64,000 nt of DNA from Coffea arabica (GCF_036785885.1 NC_092310.1:4216001-4280000); one strand, 5' to 3'. Numbered from the stretch's first letter, positions 45,901 through 57,923 are shown. A program made the numbers and translations. Notes: generated by a model not told the origin, from the letters alone.

Positions 45901-48085
45901 TTATCCAAATAACGGTCTCACCTTTTGAATGATCAAACATTTAACAAAAACCCCCTTAATACCGAAAATGCCCTTACTGAGGCCATGTTGCATTAAAAAA
46001 AGAACATATTTTTATTTTATTAACCCTGAAGTAATATAAAAAAAATAGAAAAAAAATTTTGCTTATTATTTTATAAAAACCATATCTTTGCTTCCATAAA
46101 TAGTTTTGAATCAATAATTATTTTAAATCTTAAAAATGAATATTAAAAATTAGATAAATTGAAAGAAAAATAAAAAAGAAGCAATTATTTTAAATCCTCA
46201 AGTATGGTTCGAATTTGTGGTTCAAGGCATGTTGCGGAAAGCACAAGACATGTTTTCCTCAATTTGAACCATACTTTAGGAATTAAAATAATTTCCTCTT
46301 TTTTTTATTTTTCTTTCAATTTATCTAATTTTTAATATTCATTTTTAAGATTTAAAATAATTATTGATTCAAAACTATTTATGGAAGCAAAGATATGGTT
46401 TTTATAAAATAATAAGCAAAAACTTTTTTCTATTTTTTTGGATTGCTTCAAGATTAATAATATAAAAATATGTTCTTTTTTTAATACAACATGGCCTCAA
46501 TAAGAGCATTTTTGGCAATTAAGGGGGTTTTTGTTAAATGTTTGATCATTCAAAGAGTGAGACCGTTATTTGGACAAATTACAGGGATTGATTGGTAATA
46601 TGGTCAAACCTCAGGGGAGGTAAATGTAATTAACCCTATTTTCTTTTGTTTCCTATTTTTGCTTTGGTCTTTTACTACTATTAAGTATCAAAGAGTTTTC
46701 CCTTTGCAACCATATTCATGCTGTACCAAGTCATTGGAACTGATTCTTAAGGACGCAACTCTGTAGGAACAAAATGGTGGCACTTCCATTTTCCTTTTAA
46801 ACAAAGAAAGCAGGCGAAAATGGAAAAAGAAATAAACTCTGGGTAGGAAATTTTGGGAGAGGAAAAGAGAAAAAAAACCCATCCCTGTTCACTTCTATCT
46901 TTCTTTGATTTTTACATCTACTAGAAAAAATCCACTTAACATGCTAAATTAAATCAAGTGAGACCCTTATATATTCATGTGCAACTTTTTCATTGGCCTA
47001 GAAACAACTACTAAGCCTTCTGTATTGTATCTGTGACATCCATACAAATTTGCTAGCATATATGAACACAAAGCCTTCTGATTCATTAATTAGCTGAGTA
47101 GCGGTACATGTGTACCTTCCTAAGAAATTCATAGTTGTGTTCAGAAGCTTGCAAATCTGTAGACTGAGAAGCTTTAGCAGTCCTGGCATAAGAAAAGCCA
47201 GTTCCCGCCGGCGAATCCAGGAAGATCATGCTTGCAACCTAACAAATGATAACAAATTATTCTGAATCTTGCACTCTATTAGGTTCTTAAATCTTGGAAA
47301 TTACACAAATGAAACACTTCTGTGAGCTATGATATACCCTGTCAATTTAAACCTCTGTTTGCCTTACAAAAATAACTTAAAGAAAAAAAAAACTCAATTA
47401 TTGTGTACCTTGGTCCAAGAATAGTGATTTGTCACCAACTCGGTCAATGTCTCATTATACGGTACTGGCTGGAATTTCACTGGCCCTGCAAAAACTCACA
47501 AATCAGTGATTTGGTTGAATCCCGCTCCAGTTCATCATCTATTCATCACTTGAAGATTTGAGACGAACAAGGTTAGCATAAAACTTCGTTAAAACTATAG
47601 AAAATCAAGATCAAAATGCAAAGGAGGTGAACTTGGGGGAAGGGAGTTGACACGTAAATGCAAAGGCTGAGGCATAAAAGCCAACCTATCCCAGAAGCGA
47701 GCCCACGAATTGAAGAGCAGCCAGGGCCTCCAGTTAACCAAATCAAAAGGGGATCTGTTTGAGGATTTGACTCTGACTTGACAAAGTAGTAGAAGAATTG
47801 CACATCCTCTGATTCACCAACTCCAATGTACCTGGAAATGTCAGAGAATGAATCAACTGTTTCTTGTAAATTTGATCAACATTAGTTCAGTATCAGTGAG
47901 CTGCATATCATGTTATCCTTAGCGACTCACCCTGTTTCGAGCTCAAACGGGAGAGGGCCTTCAAATCCTGGAAGAAACTTAACCACGGAACCAGCCACAG
48001 CAAGGTTTGGACGTACTAAAACAAGAACAAGCAGCAAGAAAAGGTTGCCGCAGAAAGAATTGAAGAGCCCACGCACCTTATCCAT
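42911..48085 (-). CDS. Serine carboxypeptidase-like protein, probable clade IA acyltransferase
   Basis: Fourteen exons join in phase: 47931-48085, 47686-47831, 47409-47485, 47116-47238, 45510-45612, 44988-45025, 44716-44817, 44504-44590, 44160-44321, 43853-43927, 43436-43554, 43221-43334, 43097-43142 and 42911-42994. They total 1431 nt (476 aa). A signal peptide ([11 protein letters not shown] near residue 18) suggests secretory or vacuolar targeting. The oxyanion-hole segment [10 protein letters not shown], nucleophile GGDSYSG, Asp in YSGDYDM and His in GAGHVAPY are all present. WLTGG and GDSYSG (not GESYAG) are typical of acyltransferases that use glucose esters as donors. Introns 10 and 13 appear to begin with GC. 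Intron 4 hosts a foldback element and intron 10 a small MITE. The gene looks intact. The acyl donor and acceptor cannot be told from sequence. Confidence 0.93.
43626..43795. mobile_element. 170-bp MITE in intron 10 of the carboxypeptidase-like gene
   Basis: GGTACAGTTGTG…TTAGGTGCAAT at the left is matched in inverted form by ATTGCACCAAATCACAACTGTACC at the right. The centre has TGTACA-type inverted blocks. It lies close to the GC donor of the same intron. Confidence 0.7.
45842..46636. mobile_element. Mutator-like foldback element with 9-bp TSD, in intron 4 of the carboxypeptidase-like gene
   Basis: A 795-bp, nearly perfect palindrome with arms of about 380 bp runs from GGGTTAATTACATTTACCTC to its inverse ending AATTAACCC. 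The TSD TATTTTCTT is identical at 45833-45841 and 46637-46645. A 9-bp TSD points to Mutator-type transposase. The centre (around 46195-46290) pairs CAAGTATGGTTCGAA with its inverse. There is no coding frame. Transcribed as part of the intron, it would form a long hairpin. Confidence 0.92.
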
Positions 48086-48221
48086 GTCTTGGCAAATAAT
48101 CAGAGCACCTAATTGGTTGTTTGTTGTGATTTGCCGTGCATAATATGAAGAGCAAAAGGGACGCCTTTTTGGCAGCCACCGCCTTGACCGTACCTACCGT
48201 AGGCACACGGTTCCCGTTTGA

Positions 48222-48272
48222 CACGTGTCCGAAAGATTGTCTGTGTGGACAATGCGAGGCAAAATGCACGTG
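48222..48272 (-). promoter_or_regulatory. Two G-box (CACGTG) motifs upstream of the carboxypeptidase-like gene
   Basis: CACGTG occurs at 48222-48227, inside the palindrome GACACGTGTC, and at 48267-48272. These are about 140 and 180 bp upstream of the start codon at 48085. G-boxes bind plant bZIP and bHLH factors. Role here is inferred from position alone. Confidence 0.45.
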
Positions 48273-48881
48273 GAGAGTCCCTCGCGCATGAAATCCATTA
48301 TACCGCCCATCGAATCCATTCTACCGGTTTCTGTATCCGGAAAAAAAACAAATCCATATTTGGTGAGGGTGTGCACTGGGGGAGGGGGGGGGTTGAGCTT
48401 CCATCCCACATCGGAAGATCGTGAGGTTTTTATCCTGAATTTAAGGTCCATGGGATACCCGTCCTGTCACCAATTGATTGGATCGGATTGCTCTCTGGTC
48501 CTCTTTAGATTGCTTGTTTATCGGGCCGGTTTATCTGTTAACCCTTGTGCTTACTCTAATTAAGTGTGTGTGTTTGTTTCTGTATCCGGAAAAAGAATCC
48601 ATTCTACCGCTTCTTTTTTTTTTTTTGCCTTTCATTTTGAACAAAATTTGGATTTCACTAAATCACTCCTTCCGGTACAATTTATGACAAAGTTTTTGTT
48701 TCTCTAATTTATTTCAAGTATAAATGCTAGTATTATAATATTATTTATTATTTTTATGACACGAAAATAAAAACGTTCGTCATGCTCCCAAAACATGAAA
48801 ATTTTGTGCAACTCCATCACACAATTTTTATTAACTTATAATTGTTGTTGTTGCAAATGTTAAGACCTATGAATAATTATA

Positions 48882-49315
48882 GAGTAAAAAACAAAAAGCT
48901 CCCTGTGGTAAGCCTAATACACAGAAAAGTCCTCTATGGTTTTAAAATATACAATACGACATCTCATACTTTAAACTAAGTTGTAAATGTGACGGAATCC
49001 GTTAAACTTAACGGAAATGATTTATTGGAACCTAAAAAAAAAATTTATACCTAATTTTTATCAAATATACCTATTCTACCCCTTAACCCTCAATTCTCTC
49101 TATTTAGAGAATAAAACAAATAATTTTTTTGAACTGTCTTTTGCTTAATTATAGCAGGGCATTTTGGTCATTTCGTCCATTTCCGTTAAATTTAACGAAT
49201 TCCATTACCTTTATAATTTAGTTCAAAGTATGAGAGGTCGTGTTGTATATTTTGAAATCATGGGGGCTTTTCTGTATATTCACTTTTTTACAGGGGACTT
49301 TTTTATTTTTTACCC
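48882..49315. mobile_element. Mutator-like foldback MITE with 9-bp TSD
   Basis: A 434-bp inverted-repeat element is flanked by ATAATTATA at 48873-48881 and 49316-49324. The arms start GAGTAAAAAACAAAAAG / (minus strand) GGGTAAAAAATAAAAAAG and share GAATATACAGAAAAG- and TCTCATACTTTGAACTAA-type blocks. Non-coding. Confidence 0.88.
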
Positions 49316-49324
49316 ATAATTATA

Positions 49325-51993
49325 TTGTGCCGTTGACCCGATCCAATGTGGGCAGGTACCCGTCCGCCCTACTTATCATTTAATCTTTTTTAAAAAAAAG
49401 ATTTACAGGTTTTGCCCGTAAATTTGGAGATTTGTGTGTCCGTTTGTTAATGTTTGGAGGCTTTCTTGTAATTTTGACCATGTTTGTGCCCTTTTATTGT
49501 TCTTTTCCGGACATCAAAAAGCTGCCAAAAGTTTCGTTTTCTTCTCTTTTTTTTATTCTCATTCATTTCTTATGTTACAACTAGGAGAGATAAACCGCGC
49601 GAAAGACAAAACATGAATGCCCATAGAAGCATTAAAATTACGTAAATAGTAATTGGAATTGCTCATTAACAACAGAAAATTGTGGGTCAAATGTAACAAT
49701 ATAAGTTCTTTCTCTTGTTTTAGAAAGGAAATGTCGTTACAGATATAACAAGAAGATTCGAAATTTGCAAAAATACTAATATATTAGACGTGAAATGTAT
49801 GATGCCATGGATACATGATTTCTTTTCGATCCCATGACCTTACTTACCCTAGTTCCCTAGTTTAATGTATAAACTGCGTATTAGCGTGGTGGGAAAAAAA
49901 TGGAGATGCCCAGTTTAATAAAATGATTTGTATATATTCAAAATGGATCCATTTAATGGAATTGTTTGTGTCTGATGGAATTTAGTTACAGATAAACCAA
50001 AAAAAAACCTATAACAAAGAGAGCCTAATAAATTCAATAACGAATTGTCCTACACTAATTACACTGATAAATAAGAAAGCATGCAGCATGGAGCTTGAAA
50101 CGCACAATGCATCTTTCCCCTATCCAAACGCAAATTTTGTTTCTGCTGCCGCCCATGGCAAGATTTGCTAAGTTCTCCCATGACAACCTAATTATGAAAT
50201 TATAACAATAAAATCTTAGTATATATTCTATTGCAGTTAGCAATGGGCCTCGGCAGCAATACATGGAAACTGGAAATGGTCAGGAGACATTGATTGGTCC
50301 CAAAACAAACAAAATAAACTAAACAACTTCAAAACTGGAAATATTCATACAAAATCTTAACCCCTAGGACCTTTTCCCCTCTTAAGAGGAGCATGATATA
50401 TACATTTTGTCCATTATTAAGTATCAGAGAAAAGATATCTAAAGCATCTTATAAGTTGTAAAGTTAGAACAACTTGCATGGTAATTCATAATTCCACCAA
50501 AGCAAATAAATTGGCTATTCTGTTATTTCCAAAAAACTGTAAGTTAAAAGAATTCCAAAATGCAATCTATTGCAATATGGCCATCCATGTATATAACCCA
50601 AAGGAAGAAGTTGGAAATAGGTTAACTGGCAACAAATGATCCTAATCCAATAGATAAATTCGAAACTCATTCTGTTGTCATAAAAGTGAAACATCGAAAT
50701 AGCAGTTTTTTGTTTTTTTTGGAGGGGGAACAAGGAAGGAGCAGAACATAGAGTCAATGGAATGATCCTATAATGCAAAAACAAAGTGGAAACTTATTCA
50801 TCATAGGGAGGACATCCTTTTATTATGTTAAAACAATACTTCATTCCAAAAAGTCAGAGGCATTGACATGTAAGCTAGATCGCATAGTTGCTTTCATCCC
50901 CAGAGAAACCTGAGATATTCTCATCTAAGAATGTGTTTTCTAGATCTAAAATTTAAAATCTTTTGTGACTGAAAAATTTAAGGTTTGATAGCTCAATTCT
51001 TCATCTAGCATATGATAAGAAGCATTAAGAAACAATAAAATCATGAAGGAATATTTCTGTACCTATAAAGGCAAAACCAAGGTTTGTATAGAAGCCTTTA
51101 TAGGGAAATTTTCTATGCTATAATAATCGAAACTTATTAATCGACACTTAATAAATCCTAAGGTTTTTCAGGCTTTGGAAACACAGAACAAATGCAACTG
51201 ATCACAAAGAAGTCCTATACTTCTAATCTTCGACTGAGAAAGAAAAGGAAAAACACATAAGAGAAGGAACTGTGTCGAGTCCTATACCTCAAGATGATTG
51301 CATGCTAATCCAAGCCAATTCTTGCTTTCATGAAACCAAAGCTTTCTTTAAGTAGTATTAGGCTTTCTTAACTTCGAAAAAAACTGTTCAGTGCTGCATC
51401 CAATGTTCCCCAACTGATTTTATCCTCTGGAAGGCTCATTGTGGGCTTCAAAATCCAATTTAATAAAATCACTTGTCGGGCATGTCACATTAGGTTTCTG
51501 CTCAGAAAAAAGATTCATGTAAATCAGTCGAAAACAGATATATAACAAAGTTTCATGTATTCATGTTAAAAGCAAGAAATATAAGTTACGAGCTAATCCC
51601 ATAAGCCAGTCTGAGTTAAATTGCATGGGGATGGTAACATCTCCTATGGACATGAAATTACTAATATTGGCCGATGCCAAAATGCAATACTCCAATTACA
51701 TCAAACAGATCCAATAGTGATACAAAGTAATAAGGTTAACAAAAAGCAATAGTGATACTAAGTAATTTAAAAGCTTCCATTTCAATAAAGGTTTTCAAGA
51801 ACAAGACAATGCTTTTCTTTTGCTACACAATCTAGAAAGTGCAAATGCTAATTAATCATAATGGAAATATTCAAATCAAGAATAATTACAGCAGCTCTTA
51901 GTTGAAGTCCCAATTAGATAGAGAAAAGTCCTTTCAATGGTATATTTGCACACTAAAACGATGTCAATATGATTCTTTAGAAATTTACAGATG
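49325..51993. other. Intergenic stretch, no gene recognised
   Basis: A dispersed repeat lies at 49408-49508 (second copy at 57407-57508). The rest is AT-rich. A minus-strand frame near 51365-51450 reads MSLPEDKISWGTLDAALNSF before a stop and is more protein-like than the rest, but it has no recognised family or certain splice sites. Confidence 0.35.
49408..49508 (+). repeat. Dispersed repeat, copy A (partner at 57407-57508)
   Basis: About 100 bp starting GGTTTTGCCCGTAAATTTGG and ending TTATTGTTCTTTTCC, roughly 90% identical by eye to the copy at 57407-57508. Confidence 0.8.
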
Positions 51994-51998
51994 TTTAA

Positions 51999-54788
51999 TG
52001 TGACAGCCCCACCTCCCCCTAAGGCGAACCAAAGGGTTCGGCGGACCGCCTGCCCAACTCTCGCCGGAACTTAGTCGATCACCTCAGTCCTCAATTAAAA
52101 ATCGGAACAAAACCACAGGAATAAATACGGCAACGATCCAAAACTTAAAGCGAAACTTATATACATTTCTATCTCAAAAAGGGAGTGCAAACATCGAATA
52201 TACAAAGATTCTCAATTCTTCATACATCCAACCCGTGCCAAGCACTAGGGCGAGAACCGTTACAAAATCAGAGGTCTAGCCTAAGGTAGTCTATACAAAG
52301 CTCCCGTCCTGGCTCGCCTTCCCCTGTTAAGGAAAACAAAACTAAAGGGATGAACTAAAAGTTCAGTGAGGTTCCGAACACATAATCAAACAATCAATCA
52401 ATACATCAAACATAGAGTATCAATAATTCAAGAAACATTTACAATGAAAAGCGATAATAACACATTCATTAAAAGGATACGGGCTCACAGGGAGCCATTC
52501 GTTCGTTCGTTCGTTCATTCGTTCTCCTGACATTTCCCCTTATTCCTCCGATCATTTGAAAATGCATTTGTTTTTTTCTTTTTTTTTTTAAGTAAAACCC
52601 TCGTTCGTTCGTTCATTTCATTCACCCCCTCCTGGACGTTGACCAGGCTCCATCAGAATTCAAGATAATACTCGAGTATACCACTTTTACACCCAAGGTC
52701 ACCATATCGCTCAACCGAGTCCACTTCTAGCTCGAGTCGATCAGTAACAAAGGGCAGGTCCCAGTTCAGCCAAAAGGCTTACATCATGCACAAGTAACAT
52801 TTCAATCATTAAATCATTAAAAATTTCACGTTTCGTTTAGGTCGAGCGCGATAAAGTACACACTCGCCTAGAAAACTCGTTTTGGAAATCATTGAAAGCA
52901 CTTAACACATTATCAAACAATAACAACAAGCCATGAAGTCAAGGAAGATATACAAATAAGGAACATTCACCTATGTACGCAAAACAATGTGCAAAATATC
53001 CTTCTGGATATTACCCTCAGTCCCCGATGAAACCTAAGATTAACGAGAAAGAACATTACAGTTCGTCTAGCAAAACAAGTAAGTGAAATCGAAGAAAATC
53101 CAACAAATGACGAGTAACATGTATAAAAACGACTTTCTAGTGAAAGAGGGTAGTTAAATCGAATGACAGAAATAACTAGGGTTTCATACACCAAATGCAA
53201 AACCAAACTCAAAAGGGTTATAAATTTTCCAACGAAAAACACTTGGACCAAAGACAAGCCGGAATCCAACTAGATAGGCTAAGAAATATTGTTTTCGGGA
53301 TCACTTATGTGGTTCAAAATCAACTCATTTTCAAGTAGATATTATAGACTAAATGTCTTGATGAAAATCATGTGAAAAGGAGGACAAAAATACCTTAACT
53401 TCACATTAAAATCTTACTTAAAAGTAGTTCACTTGTGGCCGATAAAACCCTAACTCTTACCTCTTTATTTTGGTAAGGAGTTAGTAACATTTCGAGTTTT
53501 AAACTAAAGAGGTATCATGTTTTAAAATGGAAAAACGGTCATGGTATTTGTCAAACGAAAATATACAAGTTCAAATAGAAACTTAGCCCTCGAACACCTT
53601 TTGAAAGAACTGATGAAATTTTCAATGAAATACGTCCAAATTGACACAAAACACATTTCCAAAACCACTTTAACTAACTCACAATACAAGAAAATAAACG
53701 GACGGCATTTCCCCTTAAATTCTACATTTTCACCCTACAAATAAAAAACCCATTCTCATACCATTAATTACAATCACACATATGGTCCATAGGTAATAAA
53801 ACATGTCCAATTAGGGCACAAAACCCCTCAATCAAAACCAATTAGAGACTCAAAAGCCAACCATAAGAAAACCCCCAAAATAAAACCCTAGAACCGAAAT
53901 TTACCCTCACAAGCGTAAATTTTCCGCAATCAACCGCAATTAACGCACAAAGGTTCCATTTAACACCATTTCAATCCATCAATCTAAGACCAATCCATGA
54001 CTTTCATATAAAATCAGAAAAATCCCCAATAAATCAGAAAATGGTCCAACTTGACCTAAAACCATGAAACCATCCACAATACAGCATCTTTAACCTTCAC
54101 AACCCACCAATATACCATTATTAAAACAAAACAATAACTTCCTTAGCAACTCACCTTGCAACTCAAGAAAGGTAGAAACTTAGAGCTTCACTTCCAAAAA
54201 CAACTCCACTATCACCTTTAACTCACCTAAGCTAGCACTTGAACGGAGTAGCTTGAAAATCCAATGGTGAAAACTCAAGATTGAGGTGAAAATTGAAACT
54301 AGAAAATGAAGTTTTCTTTCTTTTCTCTCAAACACACGGCTGGACAAGGAGCAGAAATGAAGATATTTAGGCTCAAAACAGTATAAAAAGAGAGGAAAAC
54401 AGGCGGTCAAAGTTGGTGGCCGCCTGTGCCACGTCACAATCCGACCAGAATCTGGCCGGATTTCCGGCCGGATACTGGCCAGAGAGGAAATCAATATTTT
54501 TTTCAAAAATCCACAACAATCCGGCCAGCAATCCGGCCAAGAACTGGCCAGATTTATGACCGGATTTGGCCCTTCAGTTTTTCACAAAATATTTTCCTCT
54601 TTTCCGAATCCGATTGCCGCGCTCAACCGTACTTCCAACACATGCACATATATACATATCTCACACACAAATACATAAACAACAAGGCCTTCCTTTGTTT
54701 AAAACGATTAGTTAACAAATTTTCACTTAAGAGGGAGAATGAGAATAAACAATAGGCTAAGAAAATCTGAAAATTCTAGGTTCTCACA
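51999..54788. mobile_element. Solo LTR of a long-LTR (probably Ty3/Gypsy) element with 5-bp TSD
   Basis: The 2790-bp segment runs from TGTGACAGCCCC to GGTTCTCACA and is flanked by TTTAA at 51994-51998 and 54789-54793. No primer-binding site, polypurine tract or Gag/Pol frame is inside, so it is best read as one LTR left after recombination. It contains a TTCG-type microsatellite (52498-52525, again near 52600). A cluster of (A/T)CCGGCC(A/G)G motifs lies at 54440-54570. A TATAAAAAG box lies at 54382-54390 on the plus strand, but the LTR orientation is not certain. Confidence 0.8.
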
Positions 54789-54862
54789 TTTAATGTACTT
54801 GAAACAATAATTCAAAATCAACATCTGGCATTGCAGCATAAGAGACACATAAGATGTCCAAC

Positions 54863-56366
54863 CTTTGGAAGTCCTCCAATCCCAAGTGCAATATCCAGAG
54901 CAAATGAACCTATAGACACAACTGGAACTTGTTTGACAGGGGTAGAGCGGCCAAGCCACATGATAGAACCTTTTCCAAATGATGCAGTGATCTTATCCAT
55001 TGCCTGCCTGAGCACCAAATCTTTCTTTGACATCTGACTTGGATTTTCTTCTATCTTCCATACAAAAAATGACTTATGTTTATAATGAACTAATGAAGCA
55101 AAAAAAAAAACAATTGATATTTTCTATTACAAAAAGAGCAAAAAGTAGGTACTCTCAAGTAGGAAAATATAGGTACTCTCAAGCAGGAATAACACTATCC
55201 CAGCCAAATGTAAAAAATATCAAACTCAACAAATTTCAGCAAAAGAGCTATACTTAAAAGAACTCATCTGATTCAGAGAATCACAAGCGAGAAAAAGGGC
55301 CAAGTGATTGTTACATCAAGGATGATGCACTTAATGTTAAAATACTCTAGGAGAGAGGTACAAGGCCAAAATATGGCAATAAACTTGCATACCTGGGTGC
55401 TTTATAATTTTTTTGCCGAGACAGTTGGTTTTAAGATTCTAGTGAACAGAAAACCCCAAAATATGGGGGAAAACATGCAACTGTCACATTAAATAAACAT
55501 GATGTTTGAAATATTCAAACACTAAGCAAATATATGTATTAGTTTTAACTGGTTTTAGCAAGGGGCTAAAGCCTAAAAAGATAGACTTTATATGCAAAAG
55601 TTATTTTACTTTATCTATTTTTGAAACCCATCAAAATGATCACCAAGATAAGAAGGTATGAAGACCAAATGCAAGCCAGTTCAGCGGGAAAATAAACTTC
55701 AGGCACCTTTTGGTGGAAAAGTATGAGAGTTGAGTGGATGCCCCCAACAAGCCTTTCCTATAAATCTGCATCAACAAACAACAAATTCATGTTATAACTC
55801 ATGAAGAAAATGAGAAACAAAATAAAAAAAATAGTACTAATTGAAAAACGATGTCAGAAATGCATCAAACAAAAGACTTTTTCTTTATACAGAATGCAAG
55901 TTCAATAATTTTTAAAAAACGGAACAACTTCTGCAAGCTAGCAAAGTAAAACATTTGACTTTCGTAATTGATAGGAAATTATAGTATAATCATTTATTTG
56001 CAGCTTCCAACTACTAATAACAAGTATAAACACTATATTACACCTATAACTTCAAAAGAATAGTACAAACAAGCCATAGGTAGCGTAAAAACATTGAAAC
56101 TCAACAAAGCTATGAAAAACATATTTGAGAAAAACCTGAAATTTTTTTTTAAAAAAATGCTTCAAATTTCTACAATGGGCCATTACCTATCATTAATCGT
56201 AACCAAATTGTTCTCCAAAAATACAAAGAAAATAAGAACAAAATCTTCCCTATTTTAAGTAGCCTTTCTTGCATTTCTGGTTTGTTGGGGAAATTACCTG
56301 AGAGAGAGGTTGCAGAAACAGAGTGCATCCGAGGGAAGAAGCATTTTGGAGAAGCCTCGCCATCAT
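54863..56366 (-). pseudogene. RECA3: RECA3-like (organellar RecA) gene fragment, 5' exons only, frameshifted
   Basis: Exon 1 (56298-56366) encodes MMARLLQNASSLG…, a mitochondrial-presequence-like N-terminus. Exon 2 (55707-55765) encodes IYRKGLLGASTQLSYFSTK. Exon 3 (54863-55050) begins RRKSKSD, and in a second frame continues MSKKDLVLRQAMDKI, FGKGSIMWLGR and SFALDIALGIGGLPK up to a GT donor. The exon phases fit, but the switch of frame between SKSD and MSKKD (near 55033) is a small deletion or shift that would stop translation soon after. The next RecA exon (EIYGPE/GKTT Walker A) is not found down to the next gene. Mitochondrial RecA maintains organelle genome stability. This copy should be non-functional, unless an alternative acceptor restores frame and the remaining exons lie beyond what I can recognise. 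Confidence 0.8.
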
Positions 56367-57406
56367 ATTCAAAGGCTTCCACCAAACCCAAAAATGTAAT
56401 TGACCAAAAAGGAAATAAAAAAAGACAAAGTACAGGAAAAAATAAATAAATTATAGAAATTAAGCAATTTATATTGGAAAATTTCTCTTTGCCTCATACT
56501 GTTCAGTTTGCTGCATAGAAATAAATCTTTCAAAGGTCCTTTAGAAATGCATCAATACTTTCGCATGTCGCAATTGAAAGGGCTCCTATGCATTTTAAAA
56601 AGGAAAAAAAAAAAAGATACGCACATAGGAAAATAAACAGTAGGGGCAAAGGGAGATCTTGTAGAAAAGTTACCTGAATTGACAGAGGATAAACAGCTTC
56701 CTGTAGATTTTTTTTTAAAAAAAAAAGATGAAGAACAACAAGATCAAAAAAAAAGTCAACCAACTTGAAAAGGGTAAGAAAGATAATGAACAACAATATA
56801 AAAAATAATCTAACCTGAAAAGGTTTAGAATTTTTTCACGCCTAACGGAGGATGAAAGAGCTTTCTGAGAAAAAAATATATATAGCGAAGGAGAATAATC
56901 GAAAAAAAACATGTTATAAATCTGGAAAAAGCAAAGAAAAGCCCTAAACCAAAGTCCCAAACCTTGAGCTAGAAATGATGCTGGCCACAGTCCACACGCT
57001 TTGGAGGATTCTAGCACCAGCTTCTCAAATCTCCATCTCCTTCTTTTCATTCAATTTTTTATTCTCTCCCGCTTTGGCATTGAAACTAAGAGTAAGGAAG
57101 CTGCAAACTTACAAAAAAATAAGCAAAGAGCGAGGAGGCTTAAGCGTACTGAAGATTTTGGCATTATAATATTGGAAAGGAAAGGCAGGAAAGAAGAAGC
57201 GGCGGCGGACAGGTTTTGGAAAGAAAAGTCAGGAGAGAATATATTTTGTGTGTCTAACCCTAAGCTGACAACCCGCGCATCGCGTGGAAAAAAAAAATAC
57301 TGAAGGCATGCTTGTGGCACGTGACGACGACCAAAAGAAATGAATAGTAACTCCTTTGGCTCTTAGAGTGTTATGTTAATAATAATAATAATGCCCTTGG
57401 TGGTCC

Positions 57407-57508
57407 GGTTTTGCCAGTAAATTTGGAGATTGTGCGTCCGTTTATTAATGTTTGGTTAGGTTTTCTTGTAATTTTGACCATGTTTGTGCCCTTTTATTGT
57501 TCTTTTCC
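57407..57508 (+). repeat. Dispersed repeat, copy B (partner at 49408-49508)
   Basis: Same orientation and extent as copy A; small indels only. The two copies bracket the solo LTR and the RECA3-like fragment. Confidence 0.8.
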
Positions 57509-57923
57509 TTAACCTTATCGGGATTAGGACACCTTATGGGGTGGAGACCGAGGAGTCAGAAATGCCCACTTTTCTTCTCCTTTCTACGTCGTTGTCTCAC
57601 TCTTCACCTCATCTTCCCTTCAATCATCCTCTTATTTGTCTCATCTTCTTCCTCTTTTCTTTTCTTGGGTTTTTTTTTTATTCTGACCGAGGGCAACAAC
57701 AAGAACAATAATGGTCTGGACTTTTTTCTCCTTGTAAGACTGTTTTTCTTTCTCATCATCAAGACTTCTCTAGCCTTTAGGATTTTTTGGAGGGTTTACC
57801 AGTCGAATTTTAACATATAATATGTATATATTTGTGATGTTGCAGGTCCAAAAATTTGAAAATGTCTTCCAACATTCAGCATCCTCATGAGAGTCAGATT
57901 GTGTAAATTTTTTCCCCCGATAT

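Noticed and set aside
47910..48143. 77-codon plus-strand frame
   Set aside because: It is antisense to exon 1 of the carboxypeptidase-like gene.
51365..51520. Possible terminal exon downstream of the RECA3-like fragment (MSLPEDKISWGTLDAALNSF frame)
   Set aside because: It does not resemble the RecA C-terminus and no splice acceptor in phase could be fixed; kept only as a remark.
57255..57290. Helitron 3' end (hairpin-like CCGCGCATCGCG followed by A-run)
   Set aside because: The expected CTRR terminus is not found at the right distance and no TC 5' end was located.
56530..57320. Several hydrophobic Phe-rich frames
   Set aside because: They derive from T- and TTC-rich low-complexity sequence; no start context, domain or exon structure supports them.
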